Assembly: GCF_003416895.1 (NCBI RefSeq)
Contig: NZ_QVIO01000009.1
Coordinates: 124,001 to 188,000, forward strand
Reading direction: 5' to 3'
Source: Duganella sp. BJB476
GTDB lineage: Bacteria; Pseudomonadota; Gammaproteobacteria; Burkholderiales; Burkholderiaceae_D
Length of the DNA: 64,000 nucleotides
The position numbers and the translations under genes are program-made. Of the stretch, positions 24,778 to 33,518 are shown piece by piece (position 1 is the stretch's first letter; every line of letters begins with the position of its first letter). The notes beneath the pieces are model-generated. The model did no database searches. It was not told the DNA's origin and saw only the letters and a list, made by a program, of their open reading frames with translations.

Positions 24778-26828
24778 CCCTGCTGAAAAAACTCGACCTC
24801 GGCGGCGAGGTCGCCATTGCCGCGCTGGTGGTGGCGGTGATCGCGCTGATGATACTGCCGCTGCCGACCTTCCTGATCGACACGCTGCTGGCCATCAACA
24901 TCACCATCAGCGTGGTGCTGCTGATGATCACCATGTACATTCCCAGCGCGGTGTCGTTTTCCTCCTTCCCCTCGCTGCTGCTGTTCACCACGCTGTTCCG
25001 GCTGTCGCTCAATATCGCCTCCACCAAGTCCATCCTGCTGCATGCCGACGCCGGCAGCATCATCGAGAGCTTCGGCGAGCTGGTGGTGGGCGGCAACCTG
25101 GTGGTGGGCCTGGTGGTGTTCCTGATCATCGCCACGGTGCAGTTCATCGTCATCGCCAAGGGCTCGGAGCGGGTGGCCGAGGTCGGCGCCCGCTTCACGC
25201 TGGACGCCATGCCGGGCAAACAGATGAGCATAGACGCCGACGTCCGCGCCGGCAACCTCAACCCGGACGTGGCGCGCCACCGGCGCGCGCTGCTGGCCAC
25301 CGAGAGCCAGCTGCACGGCGGCATGGACGGCGCCATGAAGTTCGTCAAGGGCGACGCCATCGCCGGCCTGGTCATCACGCTGGTCAACATCCTGGCCGGC
25401 ATCGTCATCGGCATCACCTACCACGGCATGACCGCGGCCGAGGCGGCCAACCGCTTCGCCGTGCTGTCGATCGGCGACGCCATGGTGTCGCAGATTCCCT
25501 CGTTGCTGATCTCGGTGGCGGCCGGCATCATGATCACCCGCGTGGCCGGCAACGAGGACGCCGGCCCGACCTCGCTGGGCGCGGAAATCGCCAAGCAGCT
25601 CTGCGGCAACGCGCGCGCCCTGTTCAGCGCCTGCGCGCTGCTGACCGGCTTCGCCTTCGTCCCCGGCTTTCCGTCGGCGCTGTTCCTGGTGCTGGCCGGG
25701 CTGGTGTGCGCCGCCGGCTTTTACCTGTGGCGCCAGGAAAAGAACGGCGGCGCCGGCGGTGGCGGCGCGCCGCTGCCGGCGTTGCAACGCGAGGGCGCGA
25801 AGGACGCCGCCACCGGCATCGCCGACGCCGCCCCACCGTTCGCCTCGCCGCTGGCGATGCGCCTGTCGCCCGGGCTGGCCGCCTTGCTGAACACCGGGCA
25901 GTTCAACACCGCCATCACCGCCGGACGCCAGCGCCTGAGCGAGGAACTGGGCCTGCCCTTCCCCGGCCTGAGCATGTGGAAGAGCGTTGCGCTGGACGCC
26001 CTGAGCTACGAGGTGCTGATGCACGACGTGCCGGTGGCGCGGGTGGCGCTGCCGGCGCAGCTGGCGATGCTGGAGCAGCCCGACGACGCGCTCAAGGCGC
26101 AGGCGCAGGAATTGCGGGACGTGGCCGGCATGGCGCACAGCTGGTGGGCCGACACGGCGCTGCGCCAGGCCAACCCCGCGGCGCCGCTGCGCGCCAGCGA
26201 GGTGCTGATCGCCGGCCACGCGCTGCAACTGCTGCGCGAGCAGTCCAAGCTGTTCGTCGGGGTGCAGGAGACCCAGTGGATCCTGGAGCGCCTGGCCGGC
26301 GAGTATCCCGGCCTGGTGGAGGAGGTCAAGAAGGCGCTGCCGGCGCAACGCATCGCCGACGTGCTGCGGCGCCTGCTCGAAGAGCAGATCCCGATCCGCA
26401 ATATGCGCGCCATCATGGAAAGCCTGGTGGCCTGGGGCCCCAAGGAAAAGGACATGTTGATGCTGACCGAATATGTGCGGGGCGACCTGGGCCGCTATAT
26501 CGCCCACACCGCCACCGCCGGCACCGGCCGCCTGCAGGCGGTGATGCTGGACGTCGCGGTCGAGCAGCTGATACGGCAATCGATCAAGGCCACGCCGGCC
26601 GGCAATTACCTGACCCTGCCGCCGGACCAGGTCGACGCCATCATCGTCCGGCTTGAGCAGATCGCCGGCTCGCCGCCGCCGGCCATGCTGGCGGTGGTCA
26701 CTTCGATGGACATCCGGCGCTACTTCCGCCGCATGATCGAGCAGCGGCTGGCCTGGCTGCCGGTGTATTCGTTCCAGGAGCTGGGCGGCGATGTTCAGCT
26801 CCTGCCCCTGGGCAAACTGGTGATGTAG
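24774..26828 (+). CDS. hrcV: T3SS export gate protein HrcV (SctV)
   Basis: 684 aa, FHIPEP family. ATG at 24774 overlaps the hrcU stop (ATGA). The N-terminal ~330 residues carry about seven membrane helices with the conserved FHIPEP-type segments (PSAVSFSSFPSLLLFTTLFRLSLNIASTK; KGSERVAEVGARFTLDAMPGKQMSIDAD). The C-terminal ~340 residues form the cytoplasmic nonameric ring that receives chaperones and cargo. A Gly/Ala linker near 320-350 joins the halves. Length and motifs are normal. Confidence 0.97.
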   Translation: MTLLKKLDLGGEVAIAALVVAVIALMILPLPTFLIDTLLAINITISVVLLMITMYIPSAVSFSSFPSLLLFTTLFRLSLNIASTKSILLHADAGSIIESFGELVVGGNLVVGLVVFLIIATVQFIVIAKGSERVAEVGARFTLDAMPGKQMSIDADVRAGNLNPDVARHRRALLATESQLHGGMDGAMKFVKGDAIAGLVITLVNILAGIVIGITYHGMTAAEAANRFAVLSIGDAMVSQIPSLLISVAAGIMITRVAGNEDAGPTSLGAEIAKQLCGNARALFSACALLTGFAFVPGFPSALFLVLAGLVCAAGFYLWRQEKNGGAGGGGAPLPALQREGAKDAATGIADAAPPFASPLAMRLSPGLAALLNTGQFNTAITAGRQRLSEELGLPFPGLSMWKSVALDALSYEVLMHDVPVARVALPAQLAMLEQPDDALKAQAQELRDVAGMAHSWWADTALRQANPAAPLRASEVLIAGHALQLLREQSKLFVGVQETQWILERLAGEYPGLVEEVKKALPAQRIADVLRRLLEEQIPIRNMRAIMESLVAWGPKEKDMLMLTEYVRGDLGRYIAHTATAGTGRLQAVMLDVAVEQLIRQSIKATPAGNYLTLPPDQVDAIIVRLEQIAGSPPPAMLAVVTSMDIRRYFRRMIEQRLAWLPVYSFQELGGDVQLLPLGKLVM

Positions 26829-26841
26829 GAGGCCACGCCAC

Positions 26842-27423
26842 ATGTCGACCTCACCGATCAAACCGCAAGCGGTGCGCCTGGCGCAACGCAACACCCAGCC
26901 GCCGCAGCGGCTGGCGCGCACCCACGCCCTGGCGGCGCGCTTTGCGGCGCGCTATCACGAATGCGAACCGGCGCCGCCGGCGCCCGCGCGCGCCGACGGC
27001 GACGCCGCGCCGGAGACGGGGGACGGGGAGGCCGTCGCCTCGATTGCCGCCGACGCCGCCGGCGTGGCGGCCGCCGCGGCGGTCACCACCTCGATGCCGC
27101 TGGGCGAACGCATCGCGCGCGCCTGCCTGGACGGCCAGCACGGTGAACTGATGACCGCGCATCTGGCGGCGCTGGTGGCGCGCTTCTGCAACGCCCCGGC
27201 CGTCAGCGCCGGCGGCGGCTGGGAACTGCAGATCGACATCAACCCGGCCATCCTGGCCGAGACCCGCTTGTACCTGCAACTTTCGGCCTTTCGCTTATCG
27301 CTTCGGTTCGAGACGCCCGACCCGCGCGCACAACGCTTAATCTGTGACCACAGCGCCGAGTTATGCCGGCGCCTGCGCGCGCAGCTGCAAGGTCAGCTCG
27401 ATGTCACCGTCACCTGCTGGTAA
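26842..27423 (+). CDS. hpaP: HpaP, T3SS substrate-specificity control protein
   Basis: 193 aa, ATG at 26842 with GGAGG at 26828-26832. The N-terminal half is Ala/Pro/Arg-rich and unstructured-looking. The C-terminal ~90 residues are folded (GWELQIDINPAILAETRLYLQLSAFRLSLRFETPD, CRRLRAQLQGQLDVTVTCW), resembling the HrpP/FliK C-terminal domain. In Ralstonia and Xanthomonas the hpaP/hpaC product binds HrcU and switches export to late substrates. Position between hrcV and hrcQ agrees. Confidence 0.88.
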   Translation: MSTSPIKPQAVRLAQRNTQPPQRLARTHALAARFAARYHECEPAPPAPARADGDAAPETGDGEAVASIAADAAGVAAAAAVTTSMPLGERIARACLDGQHGELMTAHLAALVARFCNAPAVSAGGGWELQIDINPAILAETRLYLQLSAFRLSLRFETPDPRAQRLICDHSAELCRRLRAQLQGQLDVTVTCW

Positions 27424-27439
27424 GTTGGAAGGAAGCGAT

Positions 27440-28498
27440 ATGGAAGCCGTCATGCCCACGGGCCGCCTGCAAGACCGCCTGCCGGCCTTGGCGCCGGCGC
27501 TGGCGCGGCTGGCGCGCGGCCTGTTCGACGCGCGCCTGAACGCGCCGCTGGCGGCGCTGGGGCTGGCCATCGCGCCGGCGCCGGCGACGCCGGCGATCCG
27601 TCCGGCCCGCCTGCGGCTGCGCTGCGGCGGCGGCGAACTGGAAACCGTCATCGACGTCGAGCCGAGGCCGGCGCTGGAAAGCGCGGCCTTGCCGGCCGAC
27701 GCCGCGGTGCGCGCGGCGCTGGCCGGGACGCTGCTAGCGCCGCTGTTCGAACGGTTGGCCGCGGCCGGGCTGCCGGCGCTGGAGGTGGCCGCGCTCGACC
27801 TGCTGGCCGACGGCGAAGCCTTGCCCGGCCTGGGGCTGGCCGTGCGCGCCGGCGGCGGCGGCGCCACGCTGCGCTTCACCGCCGCCGACCGCCGCGCGCT
27901 GACGCTGCTGGAACACTATGCGCGCGACGCCGGCGCGCACTGGCCGCAACCGTTGCCAGCCGCGCTGGCCGCGCTGCTGCTGCCGGGCCGCGCCCGCATC
28001 GGCGCGCGGCGCTGCACGCCGGCCCTGCTGCGCTCGCTGCGCCCGGGCGACGTACTGCTCAATTGGAGTCCGGCCGGCGCCGGGCTCGCCACGCCGGCGC
28101 GTCCGCAGCTGTACTGGGGGGCGCCGCGCGCCCTGCAGTACGCCGCGACGGCGCGCCTGGACCACCGCACCCTGACCCTGGAAAGCCTGCCCGCCATGCA
28201 ACTGGACGACCATACCCTCCCTCCCGACCCATACGCCGAAGCCGAGGCGCCCGCCGTCGGCGTGGCCGCGCTGGAGTTGCCCGTCACGCTGGAGATCGCC
28301 ACCATGGTGCTGGCGGTCGAGCAGCTGGCCGCGCTGCAGCCGGGCCAGGTGCTGGAGTTGCCGCTGCCGCTGGACCAGACCCAGATCCGCCTGGTGGCCT
28401 ACGGCCAGACGCTGGGCTACGGCCAGCTGCTGATGGTCGGCGAGCAACTGGGCTTGCAGATCAGCCGCATGGCGGACGTGCATGAACCAGACGCCTGA
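27440..28498 (+). CDS. hrcQ: T3SS cytoplasmic ring protein HrcQ (SctQ)
   Basis: 352 aa; ATG at 27440 behind GGAAGGA. Leu/Ala-rich N-terminal region and a C-terminal SPOA domain (ELPVTLEIATMVLAVEQLAALQPGQVLELP...LVAYGQTLGYGQLLMVGEQLGLQISRM), the mark of FliN/YscQ proteins. Main scaffold of the cytoplasmic sorting platform. It is a single long HrcQ, not split into HrcQa/HrcQb. Its end overlaps the hrcR start by 17 bp. An upstream in-frame extension overlaps hpaP and is not used. Confidence 0.94.
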   Translation: MEAVMPTGRLQDRLPALAPALARLARGLFDARLNAPLAALGLAIAPAPATPAIRPARLRLRCGGGELETVIDVEPRPALESAALPADAAVRAALAGTLLAPLFERLAAAGLPALEVAALDLLADGEALPGLGLAVRAGGGGATLRFTAADRRALTLLEHYARDAGAHWPQPLPAALAALLLPGRARIGARRCTPALLRSLRPGDVLLNWSPAGAGLATPARPQLYWGAPRALQYAATARLDHRTLTLESLPAMQLDDHTLPPDPYAEAEAPAVGVAALELPVTLEIATMVLAVEQLAALQPGQVLELPLPLDQTQIRLVAYGQTLGYGQLLMVGEQLGLQISRMADVHEPDA

Positions 28499-29126
28499 TT
28501 TCGCCTCGCTGCTGCTGGCGGTTTTCGCGCTGGCGCTGCTGCCGTTCGCCGCCATGGTGATCACCTCCTACACCAAGATCGTGGTGGTGCTGGGCCTGCT
28601 GCGCAACGCCATCGGCGTCCAACAAGTGCCGCCCAACACGGTCTTGAACGGCATCGCCATCATCATTTCCTGTTACGTCATGGCGCCGATCGGCATGGAG
28701 GCGAGCCGCCACGCGCAGATGACGCCCGAGCCCGGATCTAACCAGATGATCCAGCTGTTCGACGCCGCGCGCGGACCGTTCCGCCAGTTCCTGGAAAAAC
28801 ACACCGACCCGCGCGAAAAAGCCTTCTTCCTGCGCTCGGCCCAGCAGATCTGGCCGGCCGACAAGGCCGCCCAGCTCAAGCCCGACGACCTGGTGGTGCT
28901 GGCGCCGGCGTTCACGCTCACCGAGCTGACCGCCGCGTTCAAGATCGGCTTCCTGCTGTACCTGGTGTTCGTGGTGATCGACCTGGTCGTGGCCAACGTG
29001 TTGATGGCGCTGGGCCTGTCGCAGGTCTCGCCCAGCAACGTGGCCATCCCCTTCAAGCTGCTGCTGTTCGTGACCATGGATGGCTGGTCGACGCTGGTGC
29101 ACGGCCTGGTCCTGACGTATCGGTGA
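28482..29126 (+). CDS. hrcR: T3SS export gate protein HrcR (SctR)
   Basis: 214 aa, FliP family. Helices at both ends with the conserved SYTKIVVVLGLLRNAIGVQQVPPN and FLLYLVFVVIDLVVANVLMALGLSQVSP segments, and a periplasmic middle region (EPGSNQMIQLFDAARGPFRQFLEKHTDPREKAFFL). Forms the core of the inner-membrane gate with HrcS and HrcT. Strongly conserved, full length. Confidence 0.97.
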   Translation: MNQTPDFASLLLAVFALALLPFAAMVITSYTKIVVVLGLLRNAIGVQQVPPNTVLNGIAIIISCYVMAPIGMEASRHAQMTPEPGSNQMIQLFDAARGPFRQFLEKHTDPREKAFFLRSAQQIWPADKAAQLKPDDLVVLAPAFTLTELTAAFKIGFLLYLVFVVIDLVVANVLMALGLSQVSPSNVAIPFKLLLFVTMDGWSTLVHGLVLTYR

Positions 29127-29129
29127 ACC

Positions 29130-29390
29130 ATGGACTATGACACTATCGGCCGCCTGACCAGCGCCGCCATGACCCTGTGCCTGCTGGTGTCGCTGCCGGC
29201 GGTGCTGGCGGCGGCGCTGATCGGCCTGCTCGTCTCCTTCCTGCAGGCGGTGACCTCGCTGCAGGATTCCAGCATCTCGCACGGCATCAAGCTGATCGTC
29301 GTGACGGTGGTGATCATGCTGGCCGCCCCCTGGGGCGCCTCGGCCATCCTGCAGTTCGCCCGCAACATCATGCAGACCATCTTCCTATGA
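29130..29390 (+). CDS. hrcS: T3SS export gate protein HrcS (SctS)
   Basis: 86 aa, FliQ family: two hydrophobic helices (LTSAAMTLCLLVSLPAVLAAALIGLLVSFLQA and IKLIVVTVVIMLAAPWGASAILQFARNI) joined by a short loop containing VTSLQDSSISHG. Begins 3 bp after hrcR; its stop overlaps the hpaA start (ATGA). Confidence 0.97.
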   Translation: MDYDTIGRLTSAAMTLCLLVSLPAVLAAALIGLLVSFLQAVTSLQDSSISHGIKLIVVTVVIMLAAPWGASAILQFARNIMQTIFL

Positions 29391-30250
29391 CCCTGCGCAT
29401 CCACTCGCCGGACACCACCCTGATGCAGGAGCTGCAGGCGCGCGACGCCGCCGAAGCGCAGAACCTGCCCCAGCTCAACGCCGGTTCGGCCGCCCAGCGC
29501 GCCGGCCACCGGCGCGGCCACGGCCATGCTACCAGCCTGCCGCACCAGGACGAGTTCGACGCCAACCTGCCCACTTTGCCTCCGTCGCCGCTGCACAAGG
29601 CGCGCGCCATGCAGGCCCGGCTGCGCAGCCGCCAGCGCCGCGCCGCCGATCAGCCCGAGAACGCCACCAGTGCCAGCGAGCTGGAGGAACTGCTGATGCT
29701 GCAGGAGCAGCATAACGGTTCCGGCGCGAGGCCGCAGATCCGTGCGGTGGCATCGGCCCAGAGCGGCCTGGGGGGGCGCCACGGCGGCCGGGAGGCGGAC
29801 CCGTCCACACGTTGGACGGCGCCGCGCCAGGAGGCCGGCGACGATGCGCTGGCCGGGCCGCTGCGCCACTTGCTGCGCGACTATGCCGCGGCCGCCGCCG
29901 GGCCGGCCCGCTACGCGCTGCTGGAAACGGCCATGCTGCAAATCCGCACCCTGCACACGACGCCGGCGGCGGCGTCCGGGGCGCTGAGCTATGCGGTGCT
30001 GCGCCTGATGCGCGCGCACCTGGCGCGGGCCGACGCCGCGCCCGACGGCCCGGCCACGCTGGCGGCGGTGCGCGCCCGCCTGTTGCAGCTGATACCGCAA
30101 GCGGCGGCCGGCGCCGCCACGCCGGCGCAACGCCGCCTGCACCTGTTCCTGCCGCTGCTGCTGCTGAACGCGTCGCGCCCGCGCACGCCGGAACAGCGGC
30201 GGATGGCGGTGGCCAAGCTGGACAGCGTGCTGCGCCGCGCCGGCGTCTGA
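29387..30250 (+). CDS. hpaA: HpaA-like T3SS control/secreted protein
   Basis: 287 aa; ATG at 29387 overlaps the hrcS stop. N-terminal half polar, Arg/His/Gln-rich and unstructured, with basic patches (RLRSRQRRAADQ). The C-terminal ~130 residues are a Leu/Ala helical domain (LLRDYAAAAAGPARYALLETAMLQIRTLH... HLFLPLLLLNASRPRTPEQRRMAVAKL). Size, two-part structure and location after hrcS match HpaA of Xanthomonas, a secreted protein that works with HpaB to admit effectors. Sequence conservation in this family is low, so the name rests partly on synteny. Confidence 0.8.
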   Translation: MTLRIHSPDTTLMQELQARDAAEAQNLPQLNAGSAAQRAGHRRGHGHATSLPHQDEFDANLPTLPPSPLHKARAMQARLRSRQRRAADQPENATSASELEELLMLQEQHNGSGARPQIRAVASAQSGLGGRHGGREADPSTRWTAPRQEAGDDALAGPLRHLLRDYAAAAAGPARYALLETAMLQIRTLHTTPAAASGALSYAVLRLMRAHLARADAAPDGPATLAAVRARLLQLIPQAAAGAATPAQRRLHLFLPLLLLNASRPRTPEQRRMAVAKLDSVLRRAGV

Positions 30251-30255
30251 ACGCG

Positions 30256-30316
30256 TTCGCAAATGACGTGAGAAGTTCGCATTTGCGCCGACGCCGGCGG
30301 CTGCAATCGATACAGT
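30256..30316 (+). promoter_or_regulatory. hrpII (PIP) box with -10 for the hrcD operon
   Basis: TTCGC (30256-30260), exactly 15 nt, TTCGC (30276-30280), 30 nt, then TACAGT (30311-30316). It is the perfect consensus PIP box. The box is also embedded in an inverted repeat GCAAATG...CATTTGC. Confidence 0.87.
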
Positions 30317-30380
30317 AAGCAGCATGGATACGGCGGATCGCCAGCGGCGATCGGCACACATACGGAGCGACAGAGAACTG

Positions 30381-31322
30381 ATGATGACCAAGGAAATCCG
30401 CGTACTGACCGGCGTGCACCGCGGCGCCGCCCTGCGGTTGTCGCCCGGCCGCTGGCAGATCGGCGCCGACCCGACGGCCGACATCCAGCTCAGCGACTGG
30501 CGCCAGGCGCCGCTGCTGCTGCTGATCGGCCAGGACGGCGGCACCCGGACGCAGGCCGACGACGCCGACGCGGCCGAGCGGCCGCTGGCCGACATGCGGG
30601 CGGTGCGCTTCGGCGACATTGTGCTGTGTCTGGGTGACGCCGATGCGCCGTGGCCGGACGATGCCGCGCTGCTGGAGCAGCTGGAACCGGTCGCGACGAC
30701 CGTGGCCGCCGTCCCGGTCCCGGCGCGCGGCCGGCCCGCCGCGCATTGGCTGATGGCGCTCGGCGCCGTGCTCGGCCTGGCCACCGGCGGCGTCGCCATC
30801 TACAGCCAGCCGTCGCGCGCCGACGACCTGCCGCGGCACGACCAGCTGTTGCGCCAGGTGCGGCAGCAACTGTTGCAACTGCGCCAGCCGGATCTGGAAG
30901 CGCTGGTGCAGGGCGATTTGATCGTGGTGCGCGGCCTGGTGGGCAACAGCGCGCAGGCCGCCGCCGTGCGGCAGATGCTGCAATCGCTGGCGCCGACACA
31001 ATCGCTGGCCGATATCGCCACCGTCAGCGACGTGATCGCCAACATCCAGGACACGCTGCGCGACCACGGCCTGCGGGTCGGCTACGAGGGCCAAGGCCGC
31101 TTCGTGGTCGATGGCAGCAGTGCGCGCGCCGCCGAACTGAACCAGACGGTGACGCAGCTGGCGGCCGACTTCGGCCCCGACGTCAAGCAGATTCGCGGCC
31201 GCATCACGCCGCTGCGGCGTGATTGGGCCGCGGGCAACAACGATTCGGCGCTGGCGACCGACGCCTTGCAGTACGTGCAGGCGCAGGACGGCAGCAAACA
31301 TTTTCCCGGCGTGCGCGAGTAA
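30381..31322 (+). CDS. hrcD: T3SS inner-membrane ring protein HrcD (HrpD5, SctD)
   Basis: 313 aa. ATG at 30381 (or 30384) is chosen; the in-frame codon at 30324 lies only 8 nt past the -10. An N-terminal FHA-like beta domain (~1-100: EIRVLTGVHRGAALRLSPGRWQIGADPTADIQL), one membrane helix (AHWLMALGAVLGLATGGVAIY) and a C-terminal periplasmic ring-building domain with coiled segments (QLLRQVRQQLLQLRQPDLEALVQGDLIVVRGLVGN) give the standard SctD architecture. It pairs with HrcJ in the inner ring. Confidence 0.94.
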   Translation: MMTKEIRVLTGVHRGAALRLSPGRWQIGADPTADIQLSDWRQAPLLLLIGQDGGTRTQADDADAAERPLADMRAVRFGDIVLCLGDADAPWPDDAALLEQLEPVATTVAAVPVPARGRPAAHWLMALGAVLGLATGGVAIYSQPSRADDLPRHDQLLRQVRQQLLQLRQPDLEALVQGDLIVVRGLVGNSAQAAAVRQMLQSLAPTQSLADIATVSDVIANIQDTLRDHGLRVGYEGQGRFVVDGSSARAAELNQTVTQLAADFGPDVKQIRGRITPLRRDWAAGNNDSALATDALQYVQAQDGSKHFPGVRE

Positions 31323-31356
31323 CGCCGCCTTCGACCTGCAGTTAAAGGAGCATACG

Positions 31357-31614
31357 ATGTTTTCAGCCCTCACCCCGGACATCCTGGACTACCTGGACGA
31401 TTTCCAGGCGCGCCTGGCGGCCGCCCCCGGCGACCCGCGCGGCGCGGCCGTGGCCGTGGCGCTCGACAGCACCGCCGCCGCGCTGAGCGGTTGGATGGCT
31501 GAGGCCGATCCGACGCAGCGTCACGACAAGCAGACACTGCACGCCGGCTTTGCGGCGGCGGCCGAGATCTGCCGCGCCGTGGCGGCCAAAGCCGTGGCCG
31601 CGCAGCAAGCCTGA
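31357..31614 (+). CDS. hrpD6: HrpD6-like small T3SS protein
   Basis: 85 aa; ATG at 31357 behind AAAGGAG (31344-31350). Helical, acidic N-terminus (DILDYLDDFQARLAA) and an Ala-rich C-terminal helix (FAAAAEICRAVAAKAVAAQQA), no membrane segment. HrpD6 occupies this place between hrcD and the pilin gene in Xanthomonas. Assignment by position and size; the sequence itself carries few diagnostic residues. Confidence 0.75.
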   Translation: MFSALTPDILDYLDDFQARLAAAPGDPRGAAVAVALDSTAAALSGWMAEADPTQRHDKQTLHAGFAAAAEICRAVAAKAVAAQQA

Positions 31615-31732
31615 CCCGACACGGGGACGGCCGCAGGGCCGCCCCACCCTAACCTTTGCGCTTGCCACGGCAGCGTAGGGCCCCGCCCGCTTGGGCATTT
31701 TTATTCTCATCACCACCCTAAGGAGTATCACC

Positions 31733-31945
31733 ATGCCAGTAGCCGGAACCGTAGCAAACGTAGCAGGCACCGCAGCCTCAGCAGCAGAATCGGCGGCCTT
31801 CATCGCCTCCGCTCAAGCCTCCGCCGCCAGCACCGTCATGACCCAGAACGCGCTGGCCCAAATCCAGAACGAGATCGCCCTGAACCAGGCCCTGAACTCG
31901 ATCATCGAGGAACTTGGCAAGGGCGCCAAAGCACTGTCGCAGTAA
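31733..31945 (+). CDS. T3SS pilin/needle subunit (HrpE/HrpY type)
   Basis: 70 aa; ATG at 31733 with TAAGGAG at 31719-31725, the strongest ribosome site in the operon, as expected for an abundant structural protein. Residues 1-35 are small residues (Ala, Ser, Gly, Val) with no cleavable signal. Residues 36-70 form an amphipathic helix (TVMTQNALAQIQNEIALNQA and following IIEELGKGAKAL). Size, composition and location between hrpD6 and hpaB match the Hrp pilin gene of Xanthomonas (hrpE) and by analogy hrpY of Ralstonia. A near-identical copy is the C-terminus of the protein encoded at 7044-8552. It could instead be a needle-like minor subunit, but no other candidate pilin is present. Confidence 0.8.
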   Translation: MPVAGTVANVAGTAASAAESAAFIASAQASAASTVMTQNALAQIQNEIALNQALNSIIEELGKGAKALSQ

Positions 31946-31963
31946 GCCGGCGTCACGCCTTCG

Positions 31964-31981
31964 GGACCGCTGGCGCGGTCC
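31964..31981 (+). terminator. Hairpin after the pilin gene
   Basis: Perfect 7-bp stem GGACCGC-TGGC-GCGGTCC, 19 bp after the stop codon. A second GC-rich near-palindrome lies at ~31991-32012. No T-run. It could stabilise pilin mRNA or attenuate read-through into hpaB. Confidence 0.45.
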
Positions 31982-32149
31982 TCTCCATGTGCCGGTCCGG
32001 CCGGGCCGGCGCATGTTTACCATCCCGCAGCATCGGGAACGCGGCCTGGCCGCCAGGGCGCAGCGTCAGCGCGCCGCCGGGACGACGGAATGGGGGCCGC
32101 GCCCGTTCCGCCTCCCCTTACCGTCCATCGCGTCCACCTACGCCATCGC

Positions 32150-32605
32150 ATGAGCTACCAGCGCTTCTCCGACCTGATCCACGACCTGTGCCGGCAGATG
32201 GCCATCCCCGATCCCGAGCAGGTGCTGCAGACCGGCATGCTGGAAGTGGAAGGTTTCGACGTCATGCTCGATCACCTGGAGCAGGATCCTGAAGCGGCTT
32301 ATCTGAACTTTTGCTACGGCATCGTGACCAGCGGCCGCAGCCTCAAGGTATACCGTCTGCTGTTGGAAGCGAACCTGGTGATCTACGCGCAGGATCAGGC
32401 GCAGCTCGGCATGGAGGAGGATACCGGCAGCGTCGTAATGATCGTGCGGGTGCCCTTCGGCGCCGACGTCGACGGCGCCTGGTTGGTCGACCTGCTGGCC
32501 CATTACGCCCAGCACGGACGCTACTGGCGCGACAACATCTTCCAGACCAACGACCAGATGTACGACAATATCGCCGACGGTTCCTATTTGTGGATACGCG
32601 CCTGA
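32150..32605 (+). CDS. hpaB: HpaB, general type III export chaperone
   Basis: 151 aa, acidic, CesT fold pattern (ATG at 32150, MSYQRFSDLIHDLCRQM). Helix, strands (LEVEGFDVMLDHLEQDPEAAYLNFCYGIVT), central helix region with YRLLLEANLVIYAQDQAQLGMEEDTGSVVMIVRVPF, and a C-terminal helix with Tyr/Trp residues. HpaB in Xanthomonas binds many effectors and blocks their early export. Synteny (hrpD6, pilin, hpaB) supports the name. No clear Shine-Dalgarno sequence precedes the ATG. Converges with the hrpG-like gene. Confidence 0.9.
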   Translation: MSYQRFSDLIHDLCRQMAIPDPEQVLQTGMLEVEGFDVMLDHLEQDPEAAYLNFCYGIVTSGRSLKVYRLLLEANLVIYAQDQAQLGMEEDTGSVVMIVRVPFGADVDGAWLVDLLAHYAQHGRYWRDNIFQTNDQMYDNIADGSYLWIRA

Positions 32606-32621
32606 CGGCGCAGCGAACGGG

Positions 32622-33398
32622 TCAGAAGTTATCGCAGGTTTGCGCCAGCCGTGACGGCAAGGCGTATTGCAGCGACGCCGGCGATGGCGCGAACGGGCAG
32701 GGCTCCGCGCGCGCGTTGTCGACGTCAAGCCGGTAACCCAGCGTGTACATGGTGTGCAGCCGCACGGGGCCGTTCTTGCCGATGCCCATCTTCTTGCGCA
32801 GCTTGTAGATGTGCTGCTCGATGGTGCGCTCGGTGAACTCCACCGTGTCGCCCCACACACGGGCGGCCAGCTGCCGCTTGCTGAAATAGGTGCCGGGAGT
32901 GGAAAAAAACAGCCAGGCCATGGCGAACTCGCGCGCGGTCAGATAGATCGGTTGCCCGTCCAGCGTCACCAGTCCTTGCCGCTGGCACAGCGTGTAAGGG
33001 CCCACCATCAGCGACGCCGGGGCCGGCCGCTCCGCGCGCAGCGCGTCCAGCACCCGCCGGGTGCGCACATACATCTCATTCTGCTCGACCGCACCCACCA
33101 GCACGTCGCTGACGCCAGCGTCGAAGGCGCGCAGCATGCGCTCGCGGTCATGGAACTGCCCGAACACAATGACCGGCATTAAATGGTCGGCATGGCAGGC
33201 GCGCCAGGACAGCAGGCAGTCGCCCTCGCGCTCGAAGACCTTGGCGTCGATCAGGACCAGGTCGTAGCTGTCGTTGCGCGCGGCGCGCAGCAGCGCGCGG
33301 GTGTCGGCAAAACAGCTGCAGACCACGCCGTCGGCTTGAAAACATGCCTCGATCGCGGCGAAATGCGCCTGCGTCTGCGTCAGTACAGCAAATCTCAT
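32622..33398 (-). CDS. hrpG: HrpG-like OmpR-family regulator 1
   Basis: 258 aa; ATG at 33398 after AAGGGA. N-terminal receiver-like domain (1-120) and C-terminal winged helix (~140-230: LTAREFAMAWLFFSTPGTYFSKRQLAARVWGD..FTERTIEQHIYKLRKKMGI). Asp51 in LVLIDAKVF could be phosphorylated, but the usual acidic pair near residues 8-10 is replaced by TQTQ, so phosphorylation chemistry is probably altered. This fits HrpG of Ralstonia/Xanthomonas, which activates hrpB/hrpX. No sensor kinase gene is adjacent. Its promoter carries the same AGAAATTTCTC element as hrpB. Confidence 0.85.
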   Translation of the reverse strand: MRFAVLTQTQAHFAAIEACFQADGVVCSCFADTRALLRAARNDSYDLVLIDAKVFEREGDCLLSWRACHADHLMPVIVFGQFHDRERMLRAFDAGVSDVLVGAVEQNEMYVRTRRVLDALRAERPAPASLMVGPYTLCQRQGLVTLDGQPIYLTAREFAMAWLFFSTPGTYFSKRQLAARVWGDTVEFTERTIEQHIYKLRKKMGIGKNGPVRLHTMYTLGYRLDVDNARAEPCPFAPSPASLQYALPSRLAQTCDNF

Positions 33399-33518
33399 TG
33401 GAATCCCTTTATATCAGCGGCCGCTGCGGTGTGCCCGCTCATTGTGGCGCGCGAGGGCTTCCTAATAAAGCAAGTTTTTATGTGGCTTCGTGTTAAAGTT
33501 TTCTTGTTCATACATCGG

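Noticed and set aside
24756..26921. A 721-codon minus-strand frame opposite hrcV
   Set aside because: Antisense shadow of a strongly conserved export-gate gene.
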